Positions 54,762 through 64,000 of a DNA stretch of 64,000 nt are shown here, piece after piece. How positions within the stretch are numbered: position 1 is the stretch's first letter; each line of letters begins with the position of its first letter. Both the position numbers and the translations under genes were made by a program. Origin of the DNA: Symbiodinium natans (Eukaryota > Sar > Dinophyceae > Suessiales > Symbiodiniaceae); the NCBI GenBank assembly GCA_905221605.1, contig CAJNDS010002256.1, positions 384,571-448,570 on the forward strand, written 5' to 3'. The notes below the pieces were generated by a model, which saw only the letters and a list, made by a program, of their open reading frames with translations, did no database searches and was not told the DNA's origin.

Positions 54762-54965
54762 GCTTTGTGCGACCACGGTCCAGACCCGAGTTCAGATGAC
54801 ATGACTTCTGCTAAAAACCCTCCAACAGCCGGCAACCCCTGACTCCTGCATACTCCTGTGCCACAGCGTCACAAGCTTACCACGGGAGGCGTTCTTCCAG
54901 GATAAACTGGCTGCACCAGAAATATAAAGAGTCTGTGAACTCTGCAAAAGTACGTGTACGGTCTA

Positions 54966-55072
54966 CGGTGATTTCTCTAAATTATTGTCATTTTTTTGTG
55001 TCCTTATTATAAGGTGGCCCCCCTCTTATTTAGGGAACCAAAAAGTACCGAACTTCGAGAACTGACCATATA
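54966..55072 (+). repeat. Diverged relative of the palindromic element at 42016
   Basis: TTCTCTAAATTATTG, GTCCTTATTATAAGGTGGCC and TTATTTAGGGAACC keep the order of the 42016 element, but the arms no longer pair well. Confidence 0.5.
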
Positions 55073-55154
55073 CGTGAAGAAGAACCACGGCAGATGTGCA
55101 ATCCGTCAACCGTCCCACCCAGGTTGCGGTCTCTTGAGGCAGGCTGCATCCAAA

Positions 55155-55270
55155 ACAGGGGTTTATAGGGTTTGTAGGGTTGATAGGGATGATAGGGTTT
55201 ATAGGTTTATAGGGTTTACACGGTTTATCGGGTTTACCGGGTTCATAGGGCATTGTAGGGTTTATAGGGT
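55155..55270 (+). repeat. Degenerate GGGTTTATAGGGTTTA tract
   Basis: Repeated GGTTTATAGGGTTTGTAGGG-like units of about 9 bp (TTTATAGGG). They resemble a decayed TTTAGGG array with an inserted TA. Confidence 0.85.
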
Positions 55271-55418
55271 CCAAGCTTTCACAACCGTTTGAAACTAAAA
55301 GTTATGAGGTTGGTGGAAGCATGCGCATGCCAGTCGTCACGTCACCTTGTCGTCATTGCTTCTTGGTTGGGTGTACGACACACAAGAGAGATCCAACACC
55401 ACAGCAGGTTACAACATG

Positions 55419-55523
55419 TGGGGATTTACGAAAATAGGGGACCCCTAAAATAGACCCCCCCTAAATAGTAGGACTCCTTACAATCAGGACCCCCATAAGG
55501 TACCCCTAATGTCGTAAACCCCC
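55419..55523 (-). repeat. Family A element, CATG-flanked
   Basis: GTGGGGATTTACGAAAATAG, TAAATAGTAGGACTCCTTAC and AATGTCGTAAACCCCC, with CATG at both edges. Confidence 0.85.
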
Positions 55524-55684
55524 ATGTCATGCTGGCATGTTTCACATGTCCACTCAGACTCTTCGCATGGTTTCAGTTGGAAGGGACGGCATCGACCAGA
55601 AGTGCTACAAGCGCCCGATGAAGTCCTTGGCCAGAGACATTTATGTGTGCCCGCCATGGTTGATGTTTCGTGAAGCTTCCCATC

Positions 55685-55790
55685 TGGGGGTCTCCGAAAT
55701 TAGGGACCCCCCCCCAATATAGACTCCCCAATAGCAGGATCCCCTTGTAATAAGGACCCCAATACGGTTACCGCTCATTTAGGAAACTCG
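55685..55790 (-). repeat. Family A element
   Basis: TGGGGGTCTCCGAAATTAGG, CAATAGCAGGATCCCCTTGT and TTTAGGAAACTCGCA. It lies only about 160 bp from the copy at 55419, in the same orientation. Confidence 0.85.
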
Positions 55791-56227
55791 CATCTCACCA
55801 ATACTGAGTCTCTGCCAGCCCCCTGTGAGGAATGTGTACGCGCGATTGGCATTGAAACCAACCGGTTCTGCCTGTTCTTCCATTGTCAAAGCAGCATTTG
55901 AAGCCCTGATAGAGCTTTGCGCCGTTTGGTCATTGAGGCTGCCCCCTTCTCCAGGCTTCAGCATTCCACTCTTGATGGCTAACCCCCGTCTGTAGATTTG
56001 GACTGCTTTTGCCCTGGACTTGAGAATGTGGACGGCCCACTAAGTAATGCTGGAGAAGAAATTACGGTCTCAGATGTCGAGTCAGGGGTGGACGGGTGGA
56101 CGGGTGGGCAGCACCGTCGCTAGAATGCCCCTGAATCTGAAACCTTTAGCCGATGTAGCTGCCCTGCTCCTCCCCTCCACCCCCTTACCTCCCTGCCCTT
56201 CCTTTCGGCCACCGGACCCATTCCAAG

Positions 56228-59200
56228 GTACTCGTATTATGCTCCCTGGAATTTGGCGTATCAGATTATGAACCGACTTGTCAATGCCGCTGGACGCAAG
56301 GAAGAGGACTTCAGCGCCGTGGATGGCAAGGTCGACGCCTTCGACATGGCGGCTTGGAAGCAATCGAGCCAGGGCTTCCCACATAATGCCAAGAGATGAT
56401 CCAGCACGACTCCTGCATGGCCCAGGTAACTCTGTCTGACATGTTGGGGGCCTCAGCGACCCAGGCCATGGTCTAGCAATAATGCGAACATGCTTCGGAG
56501 GTTGCATAGGGTCAAAGCAAGCATGAAAAGTTAATACATTGAAACAGTGTAGACTGTCCTTGCGTTTCCACAACAAATAACTTTTTTTCCGGCTTTCTCG
56601 GCGCAACTTGATGTGCGACGGTACTGTGCCTGAGGCTGAGCTCCTTTGCAGAGCAGCAGTTCGTGCACAAGCAGTTTCTGCAGCTGGCCGATGAGTACAT
56701 GCAGAAGGCGTGCTCGGATCGTGTCCAGATCCCCATCACAGCTCGTCCGGCAGTCTGCCGTGGCCCACCGTGGCCCCAAGAAGTTGAAACCCGAAAGCCC
56801 TCAGTACAAATGATCAGGGACCTCTGCTGCTTTGGATCCAGGGCTCCCCTATCCCGAAACCTTGCTACTTCCAAAGGTTCCTTTACCTGTAGCTCCTTCA
56901 GTGCCCAGATTGGCGTCAGCAATCGTCAGAACACGTTTGTGACGGGCAAACCTGCGCCAGGGCCTTCAGCAGCCGGCACACGATGTGGTCAAGTTCCTGC
57001 GCTTCCCGCAGGCCTTTGATCAGTAGACATGCAAACTACCCTTCAACGCCTTTCAGCTGTGTTTACTAGCCCCTTTCAGGGTGTAGTTGCGTGTAGTTCG
57101 TAGTTCATGTCTTGACACTCGCCCCTGGCTCCTGTTGTTTAGGCTCCACCTTCCATTGAGTTGTGTTCGCAAGTCAAACTGACTCACAGGTAGATATCGG
57201 ACAGAAAAGCCCGGGACAAAGTGGGACAAAGTTGCGGCATCGCCGCGCCGCACAGGTCTTCGCCCAAGCGCTGGTTGCCCGAGCGCGTGCCTACATTGAC
57301 CCCGCAGGCGGTGGGTTGGGGCCTAGAGTGTACCCAGAGCACTGAGAAAGCAACCCTCAAGTTCTCTGAAAGCCGGATTTTGGCACAAGATTTCAGCCAG
57401 ACTTCTTTTCCAGGCATGCCACCGGTACAGCATTACTTGGTCAGGGGAACCAGAGTACTACCGTCTTCGGACGTCGAAAAAACATCATGAGCATCATCGT
57501 CGTCGTCATCAGCATGATCATCGTCGTCGTGGGGTCTTTTTCCTACGCCGTCGTCTTCGTCGTCATCGTCATCACATCATGATCACCATCAGCACAATCA
57601 GACCATCACAATCGCCATCATATTGATACGAGTTTACTATAATCAACATAATTCAGAAAAGCCATTACAAACTTACAAGTACTGTTCGAATCATTGCAAA
57701 CAGAATAACAACAGTCAGAATCATAGTTGCCAATGTCGTCGGCACGCCGGCATCATCATATCATCTCAGCAGGCTATATACGTGGCGTATCGACATGTTT
57801 GGCCGACGACGAGTTGCAGCCTCAATCAGCCTCGAAGGGGCCAGGCGAAGTTACCAGGTTTCGAGGCCGCACCAAGTATTCAAAGCGAAAGGGCGGCTGA
57901 CAATCACAACTCCGACCCACACCGTGCCTGTGCTTGTTGAAGCATATTGGTTGGTTGATTGATTTTGTGGGTGTGTGCGCTTTGCATTCCTATGGCATGC
58001 TGAATGCTTCCGAGGACGGTTTAGCGCGAGGGCTTGTTAGGTTACTGTGGACTGTGGACGGGCAAAGGGCAATCTGAGCTATCAGAACCAGCACGAAGGC
58101 CCCATGTAGGCAAACCCTGTCCTTCCGCAACGAAGCTGGCAGAGCTCATCAGCAGGGACGGTGTGGGGCAAAGACTGTTCGTTGGCAATTTCGGAATATT
58201 TGGAGCCACCCACAGCAACCACCAATGTGGCAAGGGCGGGAAGTCTTCAGAAGCGCGATGCCGCACGTCTTGCTGGGAACTGAGACTGGTTGACTGCTGC
58301 CTCATTCTGGCATTCAGAAAGTATGCTGCCAAGAGTACATCCTGACCACATCCATCAGGGAGACGCTGCCAGTCCTGGGCGCCCCACCCCAAGTTGGGAA
58401 GAGTTTGGCGCTGACTTCACCAAGTTCGTTCTACCGTGTTAACTACCGAGTTCGAACTGAAGGAGGCGACTCAGAGCCCAACCCATTGAAGGAGACCAGT
58501 GGCAAGTGATCGATCTCAAGGTTGACACAGTGGCGAGTGATGTCAAGCACTTTTTGTCCTTCTGTCGCTCAGGCCCGGGATGTCGTGAGGCTTGTCACGG
58601 CTTGCATCTCAGACTTTTCCCTGCCAGGGCGCATTCCTCGTAGGAGTGGAAGCACAAAGTTGGCCGCCATCAGTTCTCACATATTCGGGGTACCTCATTG
58701 CAGTCCTTCTAAGAAGGCAAGCCTACTCTTTGGGGGTTTAAAACAGGGGGTCCCCTATGTTCGTAAACCCCCAAAATAGGTCCCTGGTATATTTGGTGGC
58801 TGTATGCCCTAAACCCTAAACCCTAAACCCTAAACCCTAAACCCTAAACCCTAAACCGGCATTCAGCAAACGTCGCCTCCGAGGCCTGGGCGATGCTGGG
58901 TCCCAAGGATGAGTATGCCCTCCGGGTCTTCGAGAGCAGGCCTTCAGGGATCCTTTAGGGTTTCGGTGTTTAGGGTTTAGGGTTTAGGGTTTAGGGTTTA
59001 GGGTTTAGGGTTTAGGGTTTAGGGGCCCGCTGGAGTACTTGAGGATGGTTGCGGCGATGCTTTGCATCCCGAGCACGCACAGCAGCCGTTGTTGTCACAC
59101 TGGGATACACGGCGTCCAATCTTTCGTGCGCATCAGGGGCCGCATGTGAACTCCGCTAGGCTTCGGGAGGTCCTGGAAGACACCCAAGTCTATCTCGACG

Positions 59201-59247
59201 ATGCGGTGCGCCCTCGAGGGCATGGACTATGGATTGTGCATGGTTGA
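56228..59247 (+). CDS. Seven in-phase exons ending in stop, unidentified helical protein
   Basis: Exons: 56228-56325, 56652-56707, 56961-57011, 57256-57307, 58334-58378, 58867-58939, 59160-59247 (TGA). Every border is GC-AG and every split codon joins cleanly. The spliced frame is about 150 codons and mostly helical: YYAPWNLAYQIMNRLVNAAG, EEDFSAVDEQQFVHKQFLQL, ADEYMQK, HDVVKFLRFPQ-VFAQALVARARAYIDPA, EYILTTSIRETLPVLANVAS, EAWAMLGPKDEYALRVFESR, LREVLEDTQVYLDDA. I do not recognise the family. It may be the C-terminal part of the OPR/RAP-like gene just upstream (last exon seen 54732-54761) or a separate gene whose first exons I missed. The stop lies 314 bp before the next gene's ATG. Confidence 0.6.
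57485..57612. repeat. CAT/CGT trinucleotide tract
   Basis: Repeated ATCATCGTCGTCGTC and ATCACCATCAGC triplets, between exons 57256-57307 and 58334-58378. Confidence 0.9.
58685..58772 (+). repeat. Degraded family A element
   Basis: CGGGGTACCTCATTGCAGTC, CTACTCTTTGGGGG and TATGTTCGTAAACCCCC remain. The left terminal part is lost. Confidence 0.7.
58805..59023 (+). repeat. CCCTAAA array, exon, TTTAGGG array
   Basis: CCCTAAA units (58805-58856) and TTTAGGG units (58968-59023) lie in opposite orientation on either side of the exon at 58867-58939, each within about 30 bp of it. Confidence 0.95.
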
Positions 59248-59560
59248 GTCGGATCATTGTGGGACCTGGCACCGTGCTAGAACAAATGCAATTACAGCAG
59301 CTGCCGCAGGCCATTGATTGTCAACACCTGTTCTGCAAGTTCCGAGCATGTGATAGGGGCAAGCGGCCAGCAGCTAGCAAAGAACGCAATGTCCCCAATA
59401 GGTAGGCCTAGCAATATCAACCCACTCTTGGCTAAATGAAAATGAACGGAGGTTGCTCTACACGTCAATTATGGTCATGCAGCCAGCAAACTCCAAGCAG
59501 TCCCCATTCACTTATAATTCTCTTAGGATCCCATCGCGTGTTGCCGCGCTTGTCGATGCC

Positions 59561-62500
59561 ATGCGACACCGTCTTCTCCGCTGGAAGCGTGCCCTGTGCG
59601 GCGTCTGCGTGCTGAGCGCAGCGCCGCAGGGAAATTCAGCCTTGAATTGAAATAAGTAAAGACTAAGATAAGTCAGATAAGTTCCAATTAGCATTCTTAG
59701 CTCTTAGATCTGGCAGGTGCTGGACAGCCCAACCTTACTTGGGTTCGCCGCCCTCCGTCCACGCAATGCTGGCACAAGAGTGCAAGTCCATGCCACCAGC
59801 GGCTCAGAGGACGAAGTGTGGAAGGCCGCATATGATGCGGAAATGGACCGCAACGAGCTCCTTCAGGAGCAGCTGCGTAGCCTTGACATAGATGGTGCCT
59901 CGGAGATGCCAGAGGCGTGTGCAGTGGACTGGAAAGACAGCTATGAGAAGCTGGCTGCCTGCAACGCAGAACTGGAGGAGGCCCTGCGTAGCGGTGGAGG
60001 CCTGCAGGCAGGCGGCCGCAGCACGCAACAGGTGCAACAAGCTGCTGCGATGAAGCCCCTGGTCTTCGAGATACCACTACCGCAGCAGGGAACCGAGAGG
60101 TTGGAACTTGTGCGATACTTCACCGATGGCCGTGAGGTCGCCTTCTACATGATTCGAGCTTGCCTTCCGCTTGGGCTGCAGCTGACAAAGTGCAACAGCG
60201 GACCACTGAAGGCAGGGCTAGGAGTCGGCATCTTTCATTGAAAGCCTCTACAACAAAAACGCGAAACCAAGATGCATGCTTGTTCCTCTTGCAGCCGGCA
60301 CCTGATCCTATGCCAACCACATGCATTCCGAAATCCGAAAACTTTTGTCCAGGGAGCCTTCTTGGTGGAGGATGTGTTGGAAGGCGGTGCAGCCTCCAAG
60401 GGTGGCGTGGTATTGCCAGGCTCATCAGGGCTAGCCAGTGACAGGACTAGGATCAGGGTTATTTAGGTTCATGGGCATTCTATAGAAGCAAAAGCATTGT
60501 ACATCTATATATATATACACATATGTGTGTTTAATTTCCTTAGGTATTCCAAATTGATTTAGTGTGTGTGATCAGCCTTTCTTCCTGGTACCACAATGAA
60601 GAAACCGAAAAACCCGGAAAACCAACAACCCACAGCAGTGCTTTTGGTGTTACGGCGTCTAGTTTTCTCGCGAAATGCAATCAAGCCCTAGAACGTACCA
60701 GGCATCTTATGCCTTTCTCGTACTGTAGTGCTTATACCATGCAAGACGTCTTAAAATAATGCAGCTACGAAGTCGGGAAGTAGCAGATGCGAAAGCGAGT
60801 CTTCAAGTTTTGCACATTCCCAAAAGGCTCGAAGGCGCTATAGGAATAACAACACTCCAACCTTCGCTGTGTCTCTTCTGGTGGCAAGATCGGGCTTCAT
60901 ATACCTGTGCAGTACATCGGATCCAAAATCTTTTGGATTTTTGGAATTGTGGAATTTCCCAGTACGAGAGCCTTCACTAGGCAAATTATGTGTTCCTAAG
61001 AAAACTGTGCTCGTCTAGGCGAGTGTCTACTCACTATTTAGCACATATCCGGTTGTATTCAACGAATCTTGCAATGAACTGTTTAGAATATGGTTCGTGG
61101 TCATTCGGATGCAAGTTCGAGTTTTTGGATCTATCTGTTGCCTAGTAGAAGAGCTGTTTGTCTGGAAGAACACGATTTGCAGACAAATCATCGGCCTTCA
61201 AGAAACATTATTCTTGCGCGAGGAAGCACCAGAATCCAGGCTTCCCAAGAGTTTAGGGGTTTAGGGTTTAGGGTTAGGGTTTAGGGTTTAGGGTTTAGGG
61301 CGAAAAGCTGAGGCTTTCGGATTCTCTTCGGGCTTGTGGATTACCCGAGTGACCTTTCGAGGCAGATTACACTTGGAGGTTCATGGAACTTACTAACCAG
61401 TTATAACTGTACTTATGTAACCCACATGTGGGCCCTTTAAGTGCCCTAAAAAGGTTATAATTGGTGTACAAGTACAGCAATAATTGGGTCCATATTTACT
61501 ATGAACCTCAAGTACGTTTCTATTTTAGTTGTGCTGTTCTAGGCTGTTCTGCGCACTTTGTGCTCTTCCAGACACAGTATATAGGTGGTTTTTGAATTTG
61601 TATTTCAGTATCTTCAAGAGTGTGATAAGAGTTGCTATTGTATCTTAAAGCAGTGTTAATTCAGATTTTAGCTGTATTCAACTCGTCTTTCAAGTAGTGG
61701 TTATTCAGTTAGTATTGAATAATTAAATATGTGTTTTGTTACATGAATCGCGTATACGGAGTGTTCAGAATGCACCGAATTTTTTATTTAATTTGTATTT
61801 GTTTAGAAACACGATTTGTCCAGATAAGACACTACTAGCCTAGAGAGACCCAATAATCCAGAGAAGCCAGAGTTGTCCTCTTACCATCGCCTTGGGAGAC
61901 AGTTTTCTCCAACGCTGGATTATCCGCCTACTCAATGCTCGACTCTGAGAAAACAAGCCATGCTCGCTCGGACACGACTTCAAGTCTTGCTGATATGCCC
62001 CACACGCGAAACACCTCTTCACCCTAGCGTCCATATGGAAATTCAGAAGCAGATGTCGTGGAACCAGCGGAGCCGTGGGCGCTCATAGCGTGGCTTAGGG
62101 TTTAGGGTTTACGGTTTAGGGTTTGGGGTTTAGGGCTTAGGGGTTCTGACACCTTGCAAATGGATGGTTTGGGTGCCTTCCAGGCGACATCCTGCACGCA
62201 GTGACAGTCGTGCCACGGCCGTACTTGTACGACTTGTACCTCCCCCTTGCTTTTTGAGTTCATAACCAGCACAATCTCGTTATAGGTTTAGGGTTTAGGG
62301 TTTAGGGTTTAGGGTTTAGGGTTTAGGGTTTAGGGTTACAGGCTGAGTTGCCACCCTGCACAGCGCAACTTGGGCACGTGAGCTGCCCCATTTCAAAGGT
62401 TTGGGGATCAGGGTAGTTGTTCGACATACGTTGGGTTCATTGGATGCAACAGTTCTTGAGTTTAGGTAGAGCATCGAGGGATGTATGTGATCAGGTGATG

Positions 62501-63072
62501 GATAGGGCGAACCTGGGCATCAAGACCGAAGACTTCGTCTCCAACATCGTCGGTGGCCTTGGGCGATGGAGGCAAACAATCCTTGACACATCCTTTATCA
62601 ACACCGTCGATGCCCGCTGCATTCAGCTGTTGCGTTTTTATCCAAGTCAGTTAGCATGCCGTTACAGTGGACCAAGAACGCCCAAAACATGAAAAATAAT
62701 ACTCCCTATATTACCCTTAATAAGGAAGAATGTTTGAGTCTTTTGGGGGCTCTTAAGCAATTAGTAGAGTAGTGGACTGTAATCACTGTAATCGATACTC
62801 TAAGAGCAAAAGCCAGCTGTCCGGCGGTTTTTGATTCTCACTTTCTGAGTTGTTCCGCCACGCAATGCCGCGCAATGCCACGCATGTTGGCATCATAGAG
62901 GCACTCGGTACACATTTTGCATCTTCTAACACTTGAGGAAGACCTCGTGGCACAGATGCAGTCTAACAATGCGATGGGCACGGATACGGAGCTTGTCCTG
63001 GTTTTTGAACGAGACCTTTCCGAATCCCCGCAGCCTGCCGACGCTATGGAACCGGTCGCTTCAGACGAGTAG
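59561..63072 (+). CDS. Plastid-targeted PDZ-like protein, six exons (298 aa)
   Basis: Exons: 59561-59620, 59717-60211, 60353-60419, 62184-62206, 62495-62611, 62938-63072 (TAG at 63070). The total is 897 nt, in frame throughout; donors are GC except GT after exon 4. Residues 1-20 are a short signal peptide (MRHRLLRWKRALCGVCVLSA). A transit-like stretch follows (LLGFAALRPRNAGTRVQVHA), then an acidic coiled segment (about 45-110), a conserved-looking block ending RACLPLGLQLTKCNSG, and FLVEDVLEGGAASKGGVVLP then GDILHAVT, split over three exons, which fits the core of a PDZ domain. The C-terminus has NIVGGLGRWRQTILDT and ELVLVFERDL. The bipartite N-terminus suggests plastid import. Exact role unknown. 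An AG at 59524-59525 after a pyrimidine-rich stretch could serve as a spliced-leader acceptor. Confidence 0.75.
60503..60530. repeat. TATATA/CATATG dinucleotide tract
   Basis: TATATATATACACATATGTG in intron 3 of the PDZ-like gene. Confidence 0.85.
61250..61301 (+). repeat. TTTAGGG array
   Basis: Six or seven units with one GGTTAGGG variant, in intron 3 of the PDZ-like gene. Confidence 0.95.
61371..61514 (+). repeat. Family D element, full-length copy
   Basis: Terminal inverted repeats ACTTGGAGGTTCAT and ATGAACCTCAAGT, with inner mirrored parts CCAGTTATAACTGTACTTAT and GTACAGCAATAATTGG. Homologous to 14217-14306. Confidence 0.8.
62095..62338 (+). repeat. Two TTTAGGG arrays around a 23-nt exon
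   Basis: TTTAGGG-like units at 62095-62140 and a perfect array at 62283-62336 lie on either side of exon 4 of the PDZ-like gene (62184-62206). The second array is flanked by TTATAGG and TTACAGG, a possible 7-bp target duplication with one change. Confidence 0.9.
62696..62770 (-). repeat. Family E element, copy 2
   Basis: AATACTCCCTATATTACCC then TTAATAAGGAAGAATG and GGGGGCTCTTAAGCAATTAG. Its left part is inverted relative to the copy at 17446-17530. Confidence 0.7.
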
Positions 63073-63095
63073 GAAAAGTGATTGATTGCACTTAG

Positions 63096-63199
63096 ATGGG
63101 GGTTTCCGAAATTAGGGATGCCTTATTGGAGTCCTTATTTTAAGGGGATCCTACTGTTTGGGGTCTCCATGAGGGGTCCCTTATTTTCGTAAACCCCCA
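63096..63199 (+). repeat. Family A element, well preserved
   Basis: ATGGGGGTTTCCGAAATTAG, TTTTAAGGGGATCCTACTGT and TTATTTTCGTAAACCCCCA. It begins about 24 bp after the stop codon of the PDZ-like gene. Confidence 0.9.
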
Positions 63200-63429
63200 G
63201 ACATTTTTAACTGAGAGTTAGGGCCCGGCTGTGTTCTCATCGTAGATTGAGGTGGACAGTACTTGGACACTACCGTGTTCAGATACTGCAGTATCTCATA
63301 TCAAAGCAGGACATTGGAGGGACCTAACTTCCGGAATCCCTCCTCCCAGCATCTGACAATCCAGGCTGGAACGGGGGTCTCAAACGAAGGATGACCCCTG
63401 CCTTTACCTGAAAAGAGCAGATCTGAGAG

Positions 63430-63782
63430 ACCCCGCAAACCTTAGAAAACCCCAGGGAAACCATCTGAAAGCTTTTAAAAAACCAAGGCAAAACTTGACA
63501 AAACCCACGGACATCCGCGGAAACCCTCACAAAACTTTAGAGAAATTCAAGGAAAACCTCCGGAAAGTTCAAAAACTGCACGAAATCCCACGGAAACCCT
63601 CACGCCTTGAGGAACCTACCAAAACCATCCAATAGGTTTTAACACATGCACGAAATCTAAGGAAACCCACGGAAACCCCCAGAAACCCCGCGGAAACCCT
63701 TGCGAAACTGCAGGGAAACCCAGGGAAACCCTCCAGAAGCTTAACAAACATGAACGGAAACCCTGCGGAAACCCCTTTAAGG
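63430..63782 (+). repeat. Degenerate GGAAACCC-type satellite
   Basis: About 25 irregularly spaced copies of GGAAACC(C) and close variants (ACGGAAACCC, GCGGAAACCC, AGGGAAACCC), roughly every 10-20 bp. Opposite-strand ORFs are Gly/Phe repeats caused by it. Confidence 0.8.
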
Positions 63783-64000
63783 ACTGGATTCACCCTTTGG
63801 AATTTACATTAAAGGACAGGTGCAGGAAACCCGCCACCAATCACCGCACGCCAATGTCAGTATTACACTACCGGTCGTCCCAAAAGGGTGAAGGACGCAA
63901 GAGGTGTTCTTCTGCTTCTGGCGAGGGACCTGTGTCAACCGGAGCGCCGAAGCTGGGGCATGCCTGCCATACGAATCAATGGTCTCTGACCGTCTAAGAA

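Noticed and set aside
1-64000. tRNA, rRNA or snRNA genes
   Set aside because: No cloverleaf, rRNA core or snRNA-like sequence was recognised by eye; a covariance-model search would be decisive.

Overview
This window looks like nuclear DNA of a dinoflagellate, probably of the Symbiodinium/Polarella (Suessiales) type. The evidence is TTTAGGG/CCCTAAA telomere-type repeats scattered in both orientations through the interior, very small exons, introns that mostly start with GC or GA instead of GT, AG|G acceptors, all recognised genes on one strand, plastid-targeting presequences, and several families of short inverted-repeat elements lying inside introns. No bacterial-style operon, tRNA, rRNA or CRISPR was seen. 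Long ORFs are almost useless here, because the genes are in exons of about 20-105 nt.

The main discovery is one gene that fills 11.06-37.19 kb on the + strand. It is the large catalytic subunit H of magnesium chelatase (ChlH), the enzyme that commits protoporphyrin IX to chlorophyll. I could rebuild it exon by exon from conserved protein order: about 75 exons, every junction in phase, about 1,375 codons, ending in TAA at 37184-37186. About 51 of the 74 introns start with GC, 13 with GT and 10 with GA. Nearly every exon begins with G after an AG acceptor. A few boundaries (exons 1, 8, 10, 22/23, 30, 31, 38) are less certain.

Downstream on the same strand: exon-like blocks of one or more unidentified genes (39.8-40.7 and 43.3-47.4 kb); a helical-repeat protein of the OPR/RAP type, probably for organelle RNA (about 48.8-54.8 kb); a run of seven in-phase exons ending in a stop at 59247, which may be the C-terminal part of the same gene or a separate one; and a short six-exon gene for a plastid-targeted PDZ-like protein (59561-63072). 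At the left edge a 137-codon ORF (4-417) looks like a small plastid membrane protein. The stretch 418-11055 is mostly repeats and unassigned sequence.

Between and inside the genes lie at least five families of short interspersed elements with inverted repeats (called A-E here), telomere-type arrays, poly-G/C runs and microsatellites. The most interesting structure is a telomere-repeat array at the 3' splice site of chlH exon 34, flanked by a perfect 12-bp direct duplication that carries the splice acceptor with it. A second telomeric insertion, inside a family A element in the next intron, also has a duplicated flank. Together they suggest that telomeric DNA is inserted at breaks in introns and lengthens them without changing the coding sequence.
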